In this document: one piece after another, positions 50,676-58,394 of the stretch
How positions within the stretch are numbered: the first letter of the stretch is position 1
Layout: each line of letters opens with the position of its first letter
DNA from: JAYZDP01 sp036337765
GTDB lineage: Bacteria > Acidobacteriota > Thermoanaerobaculia > Multivoradales > Multivoraceae
Assembly: GCA_036337765.1 (NCBI GenBank)
Contig: JAYZDP010000209.1
Span: forward strand, 1-58,394
DNA: 58,394 nt
Direction of reading: 5' to 3'
The notes under the pieces: model-generated
What the model saw: the letters and a program-made list of their open reading frames with translations, nothing else
What the model was told of the DNA's origin: nothing
Databases searched by the model: none
Program-made: the position numbers and the translations under genes

Positions 50676-52252
50676 GGGGCCTGTTCCCAGCTCTTTTCGT
50701 CGTAGCCCTGCGATCTCAGGCCGCCGATATGGAGCCGCAGGTCGCCGCACGCATCGCGACCGCCAGAGCCGCGGTTGCCGAGAGCCCTGCCGCGGGAGAA
50801 ACCTGGGGGGAGTTGGCCATGGTGCTGCAGGCGCACGAACTCCAGAACGAGGCCTACGAGATCTATCTCGAAGCGATGCAGCGCGCGCCCGCGGACTACC
50901 GCTGGCCGTACCTGGCCGCACTCACCGGTCGACCGCCAGATGCCGCACTCGAGCTCTTGGCCAAGGCGCATGCGCGGGGCCCCGATGACGTTTCGCTGAC
51001 CCTCAACTTCGCGGGCGCGCTGACCCGAGCTGGGGAGTTGAATCAGGCTCGCGGCGTCTACATGAAAGCCCGCGACACTGAATCGTCGAGGGAGCACGCT
51101 CAGCTTGGCCTCGCGCGCATCATGTTGCTCCAGGGACAGGTCGTCGACGCTCTCGAGCTTCTCGAAGTTTCTTGGCTGGGCACCTCGCTGAACGCCGATC
51201 TTTACCGCCTACTCGCACAGGCTCGCCGGCTGGTCGGGCATGCGGCTGGCGCGCGTAGGGCTGCCTGGCGGGCCCGCTCCTACGGTCCCGGACGACGAAG
51301 AGTGAGCGACGTGGTCGACCAGATGCGGGGCCACGGCGTCAGCGTCGGTGCTCTCCTCGATCGTGGCCGGCGCCTCTCGGATCGGGGCGAGCACCAAGGG
51401 GCCCGCGCTCTGTTCGAGGCGGCCTCGCGATGGGACACTAGCGGTGAGGCGGAGATCGACCTGGGCCAAGTCGTCCTGGCCCAGGGTCGCCCGCGCGAGG
51501 CGCTCGCACACTTCCAGGCGGTCTTGGAACAGGCGCCGGACAACCCGGACCTTCAGGTGGGGCTCGCCGATGCCTGGTTGCAGCTCGGCGACGAGACGGC
51601 GGCCGAGAGTGCCCTCGCCGCCGCCCTAGGACGACGCAGCGACCACCCAGGTGCGCGGCGGGCGCTGGGTCGGCTTCGCAATCGGCAAGAGCGCTTCCAG
51701 GATGCGATCGAGCATCTCGAGATGGCGCTGGCAACCGAACCGACTCGGTACCTGGCCTATGCGGATCTGGCGGACGCTTTCTCGGGCCTGGAGTCTTTTC
51801 GCGAGGCGCTCGAGGCACGCCGGAAGCTGGCGATCCTGGCGCCCGATCAGCTGTCCAACCTCAAGTCCCTAGTCCGACTCGAGATCGGACGCGACGAGCT
51901 CGGCGCTGCCACGAAGACGTTGCGCCAGATTCACGAGCGGCAGCCCGAAGAGCTCTGGTCCGCCTTCAATCTAGCCATGCTCCTGGCGACGTCTACCCCG
52001 GTATCCGAGGCGGATGCGGTGCAGTCCTTGAACCTGGCGCTCGAGCTCTATCGCGCGCGTCGCCACGACGCGGCGTGCGCGGATCTCTTGGGTGCCGCCT
52101 ATGCAGTCAATGGACGCTTTGGCGACGCCACGCGTGTTGCCTTGAGGGCGCGGGAGCTCGCCAAGGGGGATGCTGCGCTCAGCGCCGCAATCGAGGATCA
52201 CCTGGCCCACTACGCGCAGCAACAGCGGGTCACTGTGCCGCGGCTGCGCTGA
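50672..52252 (+). CDS. secreted TPR protein, pair C
   Basis: A 526-residue protein starting at TTG 50672, which overlaps the propeller stop (TTGA). The N-terminus is a signal-like segment (GLFPALFVVALRSQAAD). It contains about ten TPR units, including EAYEIYLEAMQRAPADYRWPYL, ALAHFQAVLEQAPDNPDLQVGLADAW, AIEHLEMALATEPTRYLAYADLADAF and LNLALELYRARRHDAACADLLGAAY. It is the longest of the three TPR partners and repeats the pattern propeller-then-TPR. The operon likely ends here; the next gene starts 90 bases later. Confidence 0.83.
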   Translation: MRGLFPALFVVALRSQAADMEPQVAARIATARAAVAESPAAGETWGELAMVLQAHELQNEAYEIYLEAMQRAPADYRWPYLAALTGRPPDAALELLAKAHARGPDDVSLTLNFAGALTRAGELNQARGVYMKARDTESSREHAQLGLARIMLLQGQVVDALELLEVSWLGTSLNADLYRLLAQARRLVGHAAGARRAAWRARSYGPGRRRVSDVVDQMRGHGVSVGALLDRGRRLSDRGEHQGARALFEAASRWDTSGEAEIDLGQVVLAQGRPREALAHFQAVLEQAPDNPDLQVGLADAWLQLGDETAAESALAAALGRRSDHPGARRALGRLRNRQERFQDAIEHLEMALATEPTRYLAYADLADAFSGLESFREALEARRKLAILAPDQLSNLKSLVRLEIGRDELGAATKTLRQIHERQPEELWSAFNLAMLLATSTPVSEADAVQSLNLALELYRARRHDAACADLLGAAYAVNGRFGDATRVALRARELAKGDAALSAAIEDHLAHYAQQQRVTVPRLR

Positions 52253-52342
52253 AGACCAGGGATCGTTGTGCTGCGGACGCGAATCGAGTTCTGGTCGGCT
52301 ACTGCAGCCTTCCCGTCTCGGGTGGTGCACTAGACTCGTCTC

Positions 52343-52726
52343 ATGCAATCGCTACGCGTCTCGGCGCGCGTCGGCCATGTCCGGCCCACAGCAACGGGTT
52401 GTTTCCTCCTGGCGCTGGGGGTTTTGCCTGCAGTTGGCATCGCCGCCGCGAAAGACTCCTCACGGTCGCAGATCCTCGAGCAGATGGTGCGGATGTGCGA
52501 CAGCGTGCGCCTCGACATCGATCTTTGGAAAACGGCAATCGTCGTCGGTCCGGGACACCGGCTGGCACTCGATGTCACGTCGAGCAACCGTCCTCGATTC
52601 GAGGTGAACCCCAACACCGGCGAGTCGCCGGGTGAGTCGAAGCTGCCACCGCGCGTCGCCCGCAACACGATCCACCATGCCTCGTCCCGACCCAGCGCCG
52701 TGATTCTTCCGATCCTGCCCGAGTAA
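52343..52726 (+). pseudogene. internally deleted CocE/NonD-type hydrolase
   Basis: A 127-codon frame. It starts with a signal peptide (FLLALGVLPAVGIAAAKD). Then VRMCDSVRL resembles the first strand of CocE-type hydrolases (M-R-D-G-V-x-L). It is joined directly to IDLWKTAIVVGPGHRLALDVTSSNRPRFEVNPNTGE and a final HHASSRPSAVILPILPE, which are the C-terminal jelly-roll end of the same family (X-Pro dipeptidyl-peptidase C-terminal domain). The roughly 450 residues between, with the Ser-Asp-His triad, are missing. The reading frame is kept across the junction, so a short secreted protein could be made, but hydrolase activity is impossible. Confidence 0.65.
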
Positions 52727-52737
52727 AACGCCGTCCG

Positions 52738-53199
52738 GTGCGCATACTCGTGGATGCTGACGCGTGTCCGGTCAAGGAAGAGATCTATCGCGTCGCTGGC
52801 CGGCATCGCCTCGAGGTCACTTTGGTCGCCAATTCCTGGATGCGGGTTCCAGCCGAGTCATGGATCTCGCTCGAGGTGGTGGGCGACGGCCTGGACGTGG
52901 CCGACGACTGGATCGCTGCCAACGCCAAGGCGGGAGACGTGGTGGTGACCGCCGACATCCCGTTGGCTAGCAGGTGCCTCGAGATCGGCGCGGCGGTGGT
53001 GGGTCCGAACGGTCGACAGTTCTCCGAGGACAACATCGGCGACGTGCTGGCGACGCGAGATCTGCTGACCGAGCTTCGCAGCGCGGGCGAGCGAACGGGC
53101 GGGCCGGCGGCCTTCAGTAAGCGGGACCGGTCGCAGTTCCTGCAGGAGCTGGACAATGCGATCCACGCGATGAGACGACGCGCGACAAAGCGGGCGTAG
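52738..53199 (+). CDS. YaiI/YqxD (DUF188) family protein
   Basis: A 153-residue protein starting at GTG 52738. The DUF188 signature is intact: RILVDADACPVKEEIYRVA at the N-terminus, GDGLDVADDWIAANAKAGDVVVTADIPLA in the middle, and GRQFSEDNIGDVLATRDLLTELR with GGPAAFSKRDRSQFLQELD at the end. The fold is PIN-like with conserved Asp residues (DADACP, TADIPLA), and the family has been suggested to be a nuclease, without firm proof. It is a conserved housekeeping-type gene of unknown role. It follows the CocE remnant by 11 bases. Confidence 0.88.
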   Translation: MRILVDADACPVKEEIYRVAGRHRLEVTLVANSWMRVPAESWISLEVVGDGLDVADDWIAANAKAGDVVVTADIPLASRCLEIGAAVVGPNGRQFSEDNIGDVLATRDLLTELRSAGERTGGPAAFSKRDRSQFLQELDNAIHAMRRRATKRA

Positions 53200-53233
53200 T
53201 TATCGCTTCCTCGGTTCGGCGAGCTCGCGTGCG

Positions 53234-53968
53234 CTACAACAACCCGCCCTGAGGAGCCGGACGCGCGCGCTGGTTGTAGAGCAACTTACGCAGCGCCGCG
53301 ACCTCCTCCTCCGAGAGCTTCGAGAAGTCGTTCTGCAGGTCCGACCCCACGGCCATGCCGCGCTCGACGCCCGGCCGTTCCGACAGCTCCTCGAACCAGC
53401 GCTTGAAGTAGGGGAAGTCGTCGAGGTCCTGCCCCTGTAGCTCCCAGCCCGCGGTCCACGGGTAGCAGATCATGTCGGCAATCGTGTACTCGGCGCCTGC
53501 CAGATAGCGTCGATCGTAGAGACGGTTGTTCATCACCCCGTAGAGGCGGTTGACCTCGTCGCCGAAACGGGTGACGGCGTAGGTCTGGTCGCCCTGGCTG
53601 TCCTTCAACCGTCGGAAGTGACCATACTCGCCGGTCTTCGGACCCTGATTGGCCATCTGCCACTGGATCCACTGGTTGACCTCCCAGCGGGTGCGTAGAT
53701 CGTCACCGTAGAACTGCCCTGCTTTCTCGGCGATGTACATCATGATGGCGCCCGATTCGAATAACGCCAAGGGTTCGCCGCCGTCGGTCGGCCCGGTGTC
53801 CACCATCGCCGGCATACGGTTGTTGGGACCGATCGCCAGGAACTGATCGGTGAACTGGTCACCCTTGCCGATGTTGCACTCCACAACCCGGTACTCCACG
53901 TCGCATTCCTCGAGCAGGATGGTGACTTTCTTGCCGTTGGGTGTCGGCCAGTAATGCAGTTCGATCAT
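53234..53968 (-). CDS. glutathione S-transferase, YghU/Ure2-like
   Basis: A 244-residue GST. ATG 53968 has CAGGAGG upstream. The N-terminal thioredoxin domain reads IELHYWPTPNGKKVTILLEE, with the TPNGKKV active-site segment typical of the nu/Ure2p-like class, then NNRMPAMVDT and the ALFESGAIMMYIAEKAG glutathione-binding segment. The helical domain includes VNQWIQWQMANQGPKTGEYGHF, YLAGAEYTIADMICYPWTAG and FPYFKRWFEELSERPGVERG. Such enzymes often act as disulfide-bond reductases using two glutathione molecules. It converges on the DUF188 gene and is monocistronic. Confidence 0.88.
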   Translation of the reverse strand: MIELHYWPTPNGKKVTILLEECDVEYRVVECNIGKGDQFTDQFLAIGPNNRMPAMVDTGPTDGGEPLALFESGAIMMYIAEKAGQFYGDDLRTRWEVNQWIQWQMANQGPKTGEYGHFRRLKDSQGDQTYAVTRFGDEVNRLYGVMNNRLYDRRYLAGAEYTIADMICYPWTAGWELQGQDLDDFPYFKRWFEELSERPGVERGMAVGSDLQNDFSKLSEEEVAALRKLLYNQRARPAPQGGLL

Positions 53969-54448
53969 GTGTGCCTCCTGTGGCGGGTGAGCCGCGATTG
54001 TAGTGCGCTCCGTAATGTTGGAATAGCAGGCTGATGCCACAGCTTGAGCCTGCCGCCTAGACAACCTGGGCACTCGACTGGGCGTGACGCCGATCTCGCT
54101 GGCGTATACGTTCTGGGCCGCCGCTCGCCGAGGTGGGTCGACTGGTGACCAAGTCTCCGGCGGACGATCCGGATCAGCTGGCGCCACCGTGCCGGTTGTC
54201 ATCGAGTCGGGGAATCGGCACCGTTCTTCCTCGTCGAGTACGCCCGAGGGCGCAGTCAAGCATCTTCCACCGGCGCCGCGATGGCCGATCGGATGGCGGC
54301 TCGGGCAGCCTGCTCGGCTCCTCGAGCTCGATCTTCCCTACGAGCTGCCGGCTTCGGGCACCGACGGTAGTGGATCGAGGCGCTCGGCAACGGCCTCCTG
54401 GCGACGGGTCAGGCGGCCGAGGCGGTGCGCCTGGGCGTCGCTGATCTT
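53969..54448. other. 480-base gap without a supportable gene
   Basis: This interval lies upstream of the GST and downstream of the PQQ dehydrogenase. All longer frames here are arginine/serine-rich shadows without family features. The first 40 bases hold the GST ribosome site and leader. A short TPR-like phrase (EALGNGLLATGQAAEAVRLG) occurs near 54390 but is too short to assign. It may be decayed coding DNA. Confidence 0.5.
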
Positions 54449-56416
54449 CTACAACTTTGGAAGAGCGAAAGCGACGAGCTCTTGTCGCTCGTCGCGGCCG
54501 CCGCCGGCGATGGCGATGTACTGACGCCCCTCGTACATGTACGTCATTGGCACACCATGCAGGTTCGTGTCGGTCTCGACGCGGGCCAGGAACTCCCCGG
54601 TGGCCTTGTTGTAAGCCTCGAGGTAGGTGCCGAACGGCTTGCGATCTTCGGAGAGATCGTCGACCTTCGAGAGGATCGTGATCAGCAGGGTCTTCGTGAC
54701 CAGGAGACCGCCCTCGGCGACGACGCGTGCATACGGGCTACCGAGGGGGCCTAGGTCGAGATGCTTGATGGCCGGATGGTTGCGCGGGCCGTCGCCGTGG
54801 GGGATTTGCCAGGCGTGCTCCCCTGTGCGTAGATCAATGGCCGTGATGCGGCGGTACGGCGGCTTGAGCAGGGGCAGTCCCTGCGGGTTCTCGTAGCCGG
54901 GATAGTCGATCACGAGTTGCCAGTCCGATCGGGCCGCGTCCGGCTCGACTAGAGCCATGGGCACCGGCCGGGTCTGCGACTCGACGTACAGATAGCCGCT
55001 CTGCGGATCGACCGATGCGCCGGGCCAGTTCGCCCCGCCCGCAGCTCCGGGCACGACCAGCGTGCCGCGCTTACCGCCCTCGCCGGCGACGATCAGCGGC
55101 GTGAAGATCGGCCCGAGCACGTACTGATGGGCGATCTCGAGCGCCTCGCGGCGTAGCTCGGGGGTGAAGTCGATGAGGTCGTCCTCGGTGACGCCGATCT
55201 GCTCGAACGGCGGCGGCTTCGACGGGATGGGCTGGGTCATGGCGAGCTTCTCGCCTGGCACGGTGGAGTAGCCGTTGACGGGCTTCTCGGGGATCGGCCA
55301 GACCGGTTCGCCGGTGGCGCGGTCGAAGACGTAGGTGTAGCCGGTCTTCGAGACCTGAGCGATCGCCTTGACGAGCCTGCCGTCGACGACGACGTCGATC
55401 AGGTTGGGGGCCGAGGCGATGTCGTAGTCCCAGATGCCGTGGTGCACGGTCTGGAAGTGCCAGATGCGCTCGCCGGTCTCGGCGTCGAGGCAGACGATGG
55501 ATTCGGCGTACAGGTTGTCGCCGTGGCGCTTACCACCCCAGTAGTCGTTGGTCGGAGTCGACGTCGGCAGATAGACGTAGCCGAGCTCCTCGTCGGCCGC
55601 CATCGCCGCCCAGACGTTGGTGTTGCCCGTCGTCTTGTACGACTCGTTCTCCCAGGTCTCGGTGCCGGGCTCGCCTTCCTGCGGGATGGTGTTGAAGCGC
55701 CACTTCAGCTCGCCGGTGCGCACGTCGTAGGCGCGCACGTGTCCAGGCGGGCTGTTGTTGCGCAGGCCGTAGTCGAACATCTTCGAGCCGACGACGATGG
55801 TGTCGCGCACGATGATCGGTGGCGAGCCGTGGGTGATATTGCGCATCGCCAGGCCCTCGGTGTTGCCGAGATCCTTCGATAGATCGACCATGCCGTCGGA
55901 GCCGAACTCGAAGTCGAAGACTCCGGTGGAAAGGTCGATCGCCACCAGTTGCTTGCCGATCGTGGCGACGAAGATGCGCTCGTCGGTGCCGTCGGTCCAG
56001 TACTCGATGCCACGGGTCTGCAGCGGATTCATGTTCGGCTTGTCGCGCAGGTAGCTCTTCGGGTCGAGGACCCACCGTTGAGTACCCGTGGCCGGGTCGA
56101 GCTCCGCGATCTGGCCATGACTGGTGGCGGCGAAGACCCGCCCTCCCACCATCAGAGGCGTGGATCGGTAGTGGCCCACCTCGTACGGAAGATCGACGAT
56201 GCGGTGATCGGCCGATTCCCACCTCCACGCCACCTCGAGATCGCCGAAGTTGGTGGCGTCGATCTGGCTCAGGGCCGAGTACTTGGTGCCGCCGAGATCA
56301 CCTCCGTGGTGGCGCCACTCGCCACCGACGGCGCCGTCCTGTGCGAAGGCCGCGCCGGCGGAGCCTGTAGCGACTGTGGCTACGACCAAGTATTGCCGCA
56401 GCGTCTCGATCTTCAA
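54449..56416 (-). CDS. PQQ-dependent dehydrogenase (quinoprotein glucose/alcohol dehydrogenase family)
   Basis: A 655-residue secreted quinoprotein with a signal peptide (VVATVATGSAGAAFAQDG). The eight-bladed propeller is recognised from EWRHHGGDLGGTKYSALSQIDATN, RSTPLMVGGRVFAATSHGQIAELDPATG, HGSPPIIVRDTIVVGSKM, WHFQTVHHGIWDYDIAS, GAAGGANWPGASVDPQSGYLYV and RITAIDLRTGEHAWQIPHGDG. There is no N-terminal membrane anchor and no cytochrome domain, so electrons must go to a separate acceptor. The substrate is a sugar or alcohol; the sequence resembles the glucose/quinate branch. PQQ synthesis genes are not in the window. It is divergent from a methyltransferase. Confidence 0.87.
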   Translation of the reverse strand: MKIETLRQYLVVATVATGSAGAAFAQDGAVGGEWRHHGGDLGGTKYSALSQIDATNFGDLEVAWRWESADHRIVDLPYEVGHYRSTPLMVGGRVFAATSHGQIAELDPATGTQRWVLDPKSYLRDKPNMNPLQTRGIEYWTDGTDERIFVATIGKQLVAIDLSTGVFDFEFGSDGMVDLSKDLGNTEGLAMRNITHGSPPIIVRDTIVVGSKMFDYGLRNNSPPGHVRAYDVRTGELKWRFNTIPQEGEPGTETWENESYKTTGNTNVWAAMAADEELGYVYLPTSTPTNDYWGGKRHGDNLYAESIVCLDAETGERIWHFQTVHHGIWDYDIASAPNLIDVVVDGRLVKAIAQVSKTGYTYVFDRATGEPVWPIPEKPVNGYSTVPGEKLAMTQPIPSKPPPFEQIGVTEDDLIDFTPELRREALEIAHQYVLGPIFTPLIVAGEGGKRGTLVVPGAAGGANWPGASVDPQSGYLYVESQTRPVPMALVEPDAARSDWQLVIDYPGYENPQGLPLLKPPYRRITAIDLRTGEHAWQIPHGDGPRNHPAIKHLDLGPLGSPYARVVAEGGLLVTKTLLITILSKVDDLSEDRKPFGTYLEAYNKATGEFLARVETDTNLHGVPMTYMYEGRQYIAIAGGGRDERQELVAFALPKL

Positions 56417-56489
56417 ACCATCACCTCTCTTTCGAACCCGGGAGGGCGATTGTATTCAAGGTGGATCCTCCCTCTATAGTCGGGTTCCC

Positions 56490-57188
56490 ATGAGAAGCAG
56501 CCACGCCGAGAAGTTCAACCACGACGATGTGGCTCCGGACTATGACGCGGATGTCGCCAACGAGGGCAATCCCATCCGCGCCGGTTACTCGGCGCTGCTC
56601 GACTGGGTGGTTGCCGAGGCGGCCGTAGGCCCCGGCAAGTCGGTCCTCGAGCTGGGAACCGGCACTGGAAATCTGTCGCTGCGCCTCGGCGACTGGGGGC
56701 GCCTGGTGTGTGTCGATGTGTCGGGCGAGATGCTGAAGCTGGCGAAGGACAAGCTCGCCGATCGCGCCAACGTCGACTACATAGTCGCCGATCTCCTCGA
56801 GTGCTTCGACTCGCTCGAGGAGTCATTCGACATCGTGGTGTCGACCTACGCGATCCATCACTTGACCGCGGGCGAGAAATCGGCGCTCTTCGCCGCGACT
56901 GGACGGGTTCTCCGGCCGGCTGGAATCGCGGTCTTCGGGGACCTCATGTTCGAGGATTCCTCCCACTACGAACGCTACCTTGCCGAGCTGCGGGCGGCGG
57001 GCCAGATCGAGCTCGCCGACGAGATAGCCGACGAGTTCTTCTGGGACCTGTCCTGTGTGCAAGAGCAGCTCGAGGCTGCGGGCTTCGGCGTGAAGGCGGA
57101 GCGCTTCTCCGAGCTGTCATTCGGCGTCTCCGCCACAATGACGCCGACGTTGGGCGCCACGCGATCTTCGCGAAGTTCGGCATCTTGA
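56490..57188 (+). CDS. class I SAM-dependent methyltransferase, 3' end abnormal
   Basis: A 232-residue protein. The SAM-binding motif is VLELGTGTGNLSLRL, with the acidic CVDVSGEM after the second strand, then NVDYIVADLLE and DIVVSTYAIHHLTAGEK. It resembles YrrT-type methyltransferases up to ERFSELSFGVSATM. After that the frame becomes Ser/Arg-rich (GATRSSRSSAS) while another frame reads HAIFAKFGILTCTW, a plausible native ending, which suggests a frameshift near 57130-57160. TATAGT 10 bases before the ATG could be a -10 element of a nearly leaderless transcript. The last 214 bases overlap the antisense glycosyltransferase frame. Confidence 0.75.
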   Translation: MRSSHAEKFNHDDVAPDYDADVANEGNPIRAGYSALLDWVVAEAAVGPGKSVLELGTGTGNLSLRLGDWGRLVCVDVSGEMLKLAKDKLADRANVDYIVADLLECFDSLEESFDIVVSTYAIHHLTAGEKSALFAATGRVLRPAGIAVFGDLMFEDSSHYERYLAELRAAGQIELADEIADEFFWDLSCVQEQLEAAGFGVKAERFSELSFGVSATMTPTLGATRSSRSSAS

Positions 57189-58394
57189 CCTGCACTTGGC
57201 AGGCGCTCCAACTCTGATCTCTTGATCGCCAGGTTGGCGGCCATCAGGAGAAGAAGGCCCGCGACGACGGCGCACCAGCGGCGGAGAAGAGGGCGATTCG
57301 CACGACCGACCACTGCTGGGAGATCGTGAAGCAAGGCTTTGGCGGCGAAGATCGTAGCTGCCGGCACGAGGGCGTAGTGGTAGCGCGGGTCGCCGAGAAA
57401 GACCACGACGATGAAGAGGAAGTACGCCGTGATAGTGAGGAAGAGGGTTGAGAGAGGTTGGCCGCGCGGTGTGGCCAAAAGCCCCAGCACGGTCAAGGCC
57501 AACACCGCTATGTAGGCGGTATTGGCGAGGGCGAGGAGGGCGAGTGTCACCGGCATCGGTGCTGGCTGCGAGAGACCCTTCAGATTCCACAGCGCTCCGT
57601 CGGTCTCCAGGGCGTAGAAGTAGCTCACCTTGCGGAAGGTGCGCACGATGGTGTCGAGCGGGCGGTCGAGCACGTTCTCGAGTCCTAGCCGGTAGCCGCG
57701 CGAGTAATCAGAGAGCTCGCCGTCGTGAAGGGCGGCCATGATGTCGTGCGGGTAGCGGTAGCCGCCGAAGGCGCCTGGGTGGTTGCCGATCCAGAAGGCA
57801 TGCCCGCCGGTGGTCGAGAGAACTGTCCAGCTACCGGTGTGGGAGTGGTTGCGGGCCAGCCACGGGCTGACGGCAGCCACGGCCGCGCATGCGGTCACGA
57901 GCGCCAGCACTCCCGCGCGCCGCCGCCCCATCTGCTTCCAGTACCAGACGAGGAGGACCGCGGGCAAAAGGACGGCAAAGGGTCTTACCAGGATGGCCAG
58001 CCCCAGCACGAGGCCGGCGAAGACTGCGCAAGGCCAGAACCGCAGGCTCTTGAGAAGCAGCATCAGTGCAGCCGTAAGTAGGAGCGTGAAGAGGGGTTCC
58101 GTGAGGTGCAGAGTGGAGTAGAAGACGTGGGTCGGATAGACGGCTAGCATCAGGGCCGCCAGCCGGCCGGTGGCGGCGCCGAAAGTGGAGCTGCCGAGGA
58201 TGAAGACGAGCAGGCAGGTTGCAATGCTCGCCACGATCTGCAGCGAGATCGCAGCGAGCGGACCCGGCCCGATGATTCTGTAACCGGCTGCCAGCGCCAC
58301 CGGGTAGCCGATTGGCCAGTAAGCGGTCCGGTTGCCCTCACCGTCGACATAGCCTCTGCCCGCCGCAAGATCGTGTGCGTGACGGACGTAGTCG
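56975..58394 (-). CDS. membrane glycosyltransferase (ArnT/PMT, GT39/GT83-like), 5' end outside the window
   Basis: At least 472 residues; the frame is open at the window edge, where it encodes DYVRHAHDLAAGRGYV and TAYWPIGYPVALAAGY, the loop seen after the first helix in dolichyl- or undecaprenyl-phosphate-dependent transferases. About nine hydrophobic helices follow, with HVFYSTLHLTEPLFTLLLTAALML and ILVRPFAVLLPAVLLVWY typical of the group. A periplasmic segment (GHAFWIGNHPGAFGGYRYPHD) follows. The first catalytic Asp loop lies outside the window. It would transfer a sugar from a lipid carrier. The last roughly 70 residues are antisense to the methyltransferase and Ser-rich, so the native stop has probably been lost and the C-terminus extended. 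Confidence 0.75.
   Translation of the reverse strand, partial: DYVRHAHDLAAGRGYVDGEGNRTAYWPIGYPVALAAGYRIIGPGPLAAISLQIVASIATCLLVFILGSSTFGAATGRLAALMLAVYPTHVFYSTLHLTEPLFTLLLTAALMLLLKSLRFWPCAVFAGLVLGLAILVRPFAVLLPAVLLVWYWKQMGRRRAGVLALVTACAAVAAVSPWLARNHSHTGSWTVLSTTGGHAFWIGNHPGAFGGYRYPHDIMAALHDGELSDYSRGYRLGLENVLDRPLDTIVRTFRKVSYFYALETDGALWNLKGLSQPAPMPVTLALLALANTAYIAVLALTVLGLLATPRGQPLSTLFLTITAYFLFIVVVFLGDPRYHYALVPAATIFAAKALLHDLPAVVGRANRPLLRRWCAVVAGLLLLMAANLAIKRSELERLPSAGQDAELREDRVAPNVGVIVAETPNDSSEKRSAFTPKPAASSCSCTQDRSQKNSSAISSASSIWPAARSSAR

Noticed and set aside
54084..54524. Plus-strand frame in the gap before the PQQ gene
   Set aside because: Arg/Ser-rich with no domain, and its 3' part is antisense to the quinoprotein.
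1..58394. CRISPR arrays, tRNA or rRNA genes, insertion sequences, prophage genes
   Set aside because: None seen: no regularly spaced repeats, no tRNA cloverleaf or T-loop signature noticed, no transposase or integrase motif. A covariance-model scan would be needed to exclude a tRNA fully.

Overview
The window is about 65% GC and tightly packed, with genes on both strands and many overlapping start and stop codons. The family mix points to a heterotrophic, Gram-negative, aerobic bacterium, most likely of the phylum Acidobacteriota: a TonB-dependent receptor with an N-terminal carboxypeptidase-regulatory domain, DUF5916 outer-membrane proteins, DUF2911/TPR proteins, several FG-GAP/ASPIC-UnbV (CRTAC1-like) proteins paired with TPR proteins, and DUF6152 with its usual unnamed partners. 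This taxonomic call is an inference from families; there is no rRNA or tRNA gene in the window.

Layout. (a) 1-7.6 kb, small-molecule catabolism: the 3' end of an isochorismatase-family amidase, a heterotetrameric-type sarcosine oxidase encoded as a SoxA-SoxG fusion followed by SoxB and SoxD, a convergent class I aminotransferase, then a crotonase and a 2-hydroxychromene-2-carboxylate isomerase-like protein. (b) 7.6-16.5 kb: a broken DUF2911 gene, an acyl-CoA dehydrogenase, an SDR, a truncated ABC ATPase, a DUF5916 barrel, two tandem secreted paralogues of unknown function and a GNAT. (c) 16.5-27.4 kb: a TonB-receptor stub, a beta-helix lipoprotein, a DRE-TIM lyase, a Tat-type esterase, a PhyH dioxygenase with its HxlR regulator, and LLM, MFS, aldo/keto reductase, sterol desaturase-like and DUF1330 genes. 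(d) 27.4-34.9 kb, membrane functions: an ABC exporter whose permease carries two in-frame amber codons, an HMG-CoA-lyase-like protein fused to a membrane anchor, a divergent three-gene MotA/ExbB-type operon, and two tandem DsbA-fold proteins. (e) 34.9-52.3 kb, the most distinctive block: one CRTAC1-like protein with its own helical N-terminal half, a large TonB-dependent receptor, and, divergently, three CRTAC1/TPR gene pairs interleaved with DUF6152 and two partner proteins. (f) 52.3-58.4 kb: a CocE-type hydrolase remnant, YaiI/DUF188, a GST, a PQQ-dependent dehydrogenase, a methyltransferase and the 3' part of a membrane glycosyltransferase.

Working together. Region (a) can be read as release of sarcosine by an amidase and its oxidation to glycine, formaldehyde and peroxide. 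Region (e) reads as an envelope module: a receptor plus repeated secreted pairs of beta-propeller-like and TPR proteins. The pairs are translationally coupled, and one polypeptide appears to fuse both parts.

A second theme is gene decay. At least seven partial or interrupted genes (DUF2911, TonB stub, ABC ATPase, cyclase-type TPR tail, thioredoxin tail, ABC permease, CocE-type hydrolase) lie between intact operons, and the 3' ends of the last two genes are also abnormal. Four of the lesions involve TAG codons. Some could be assembly errors; read-level checks would separate the two explanations.
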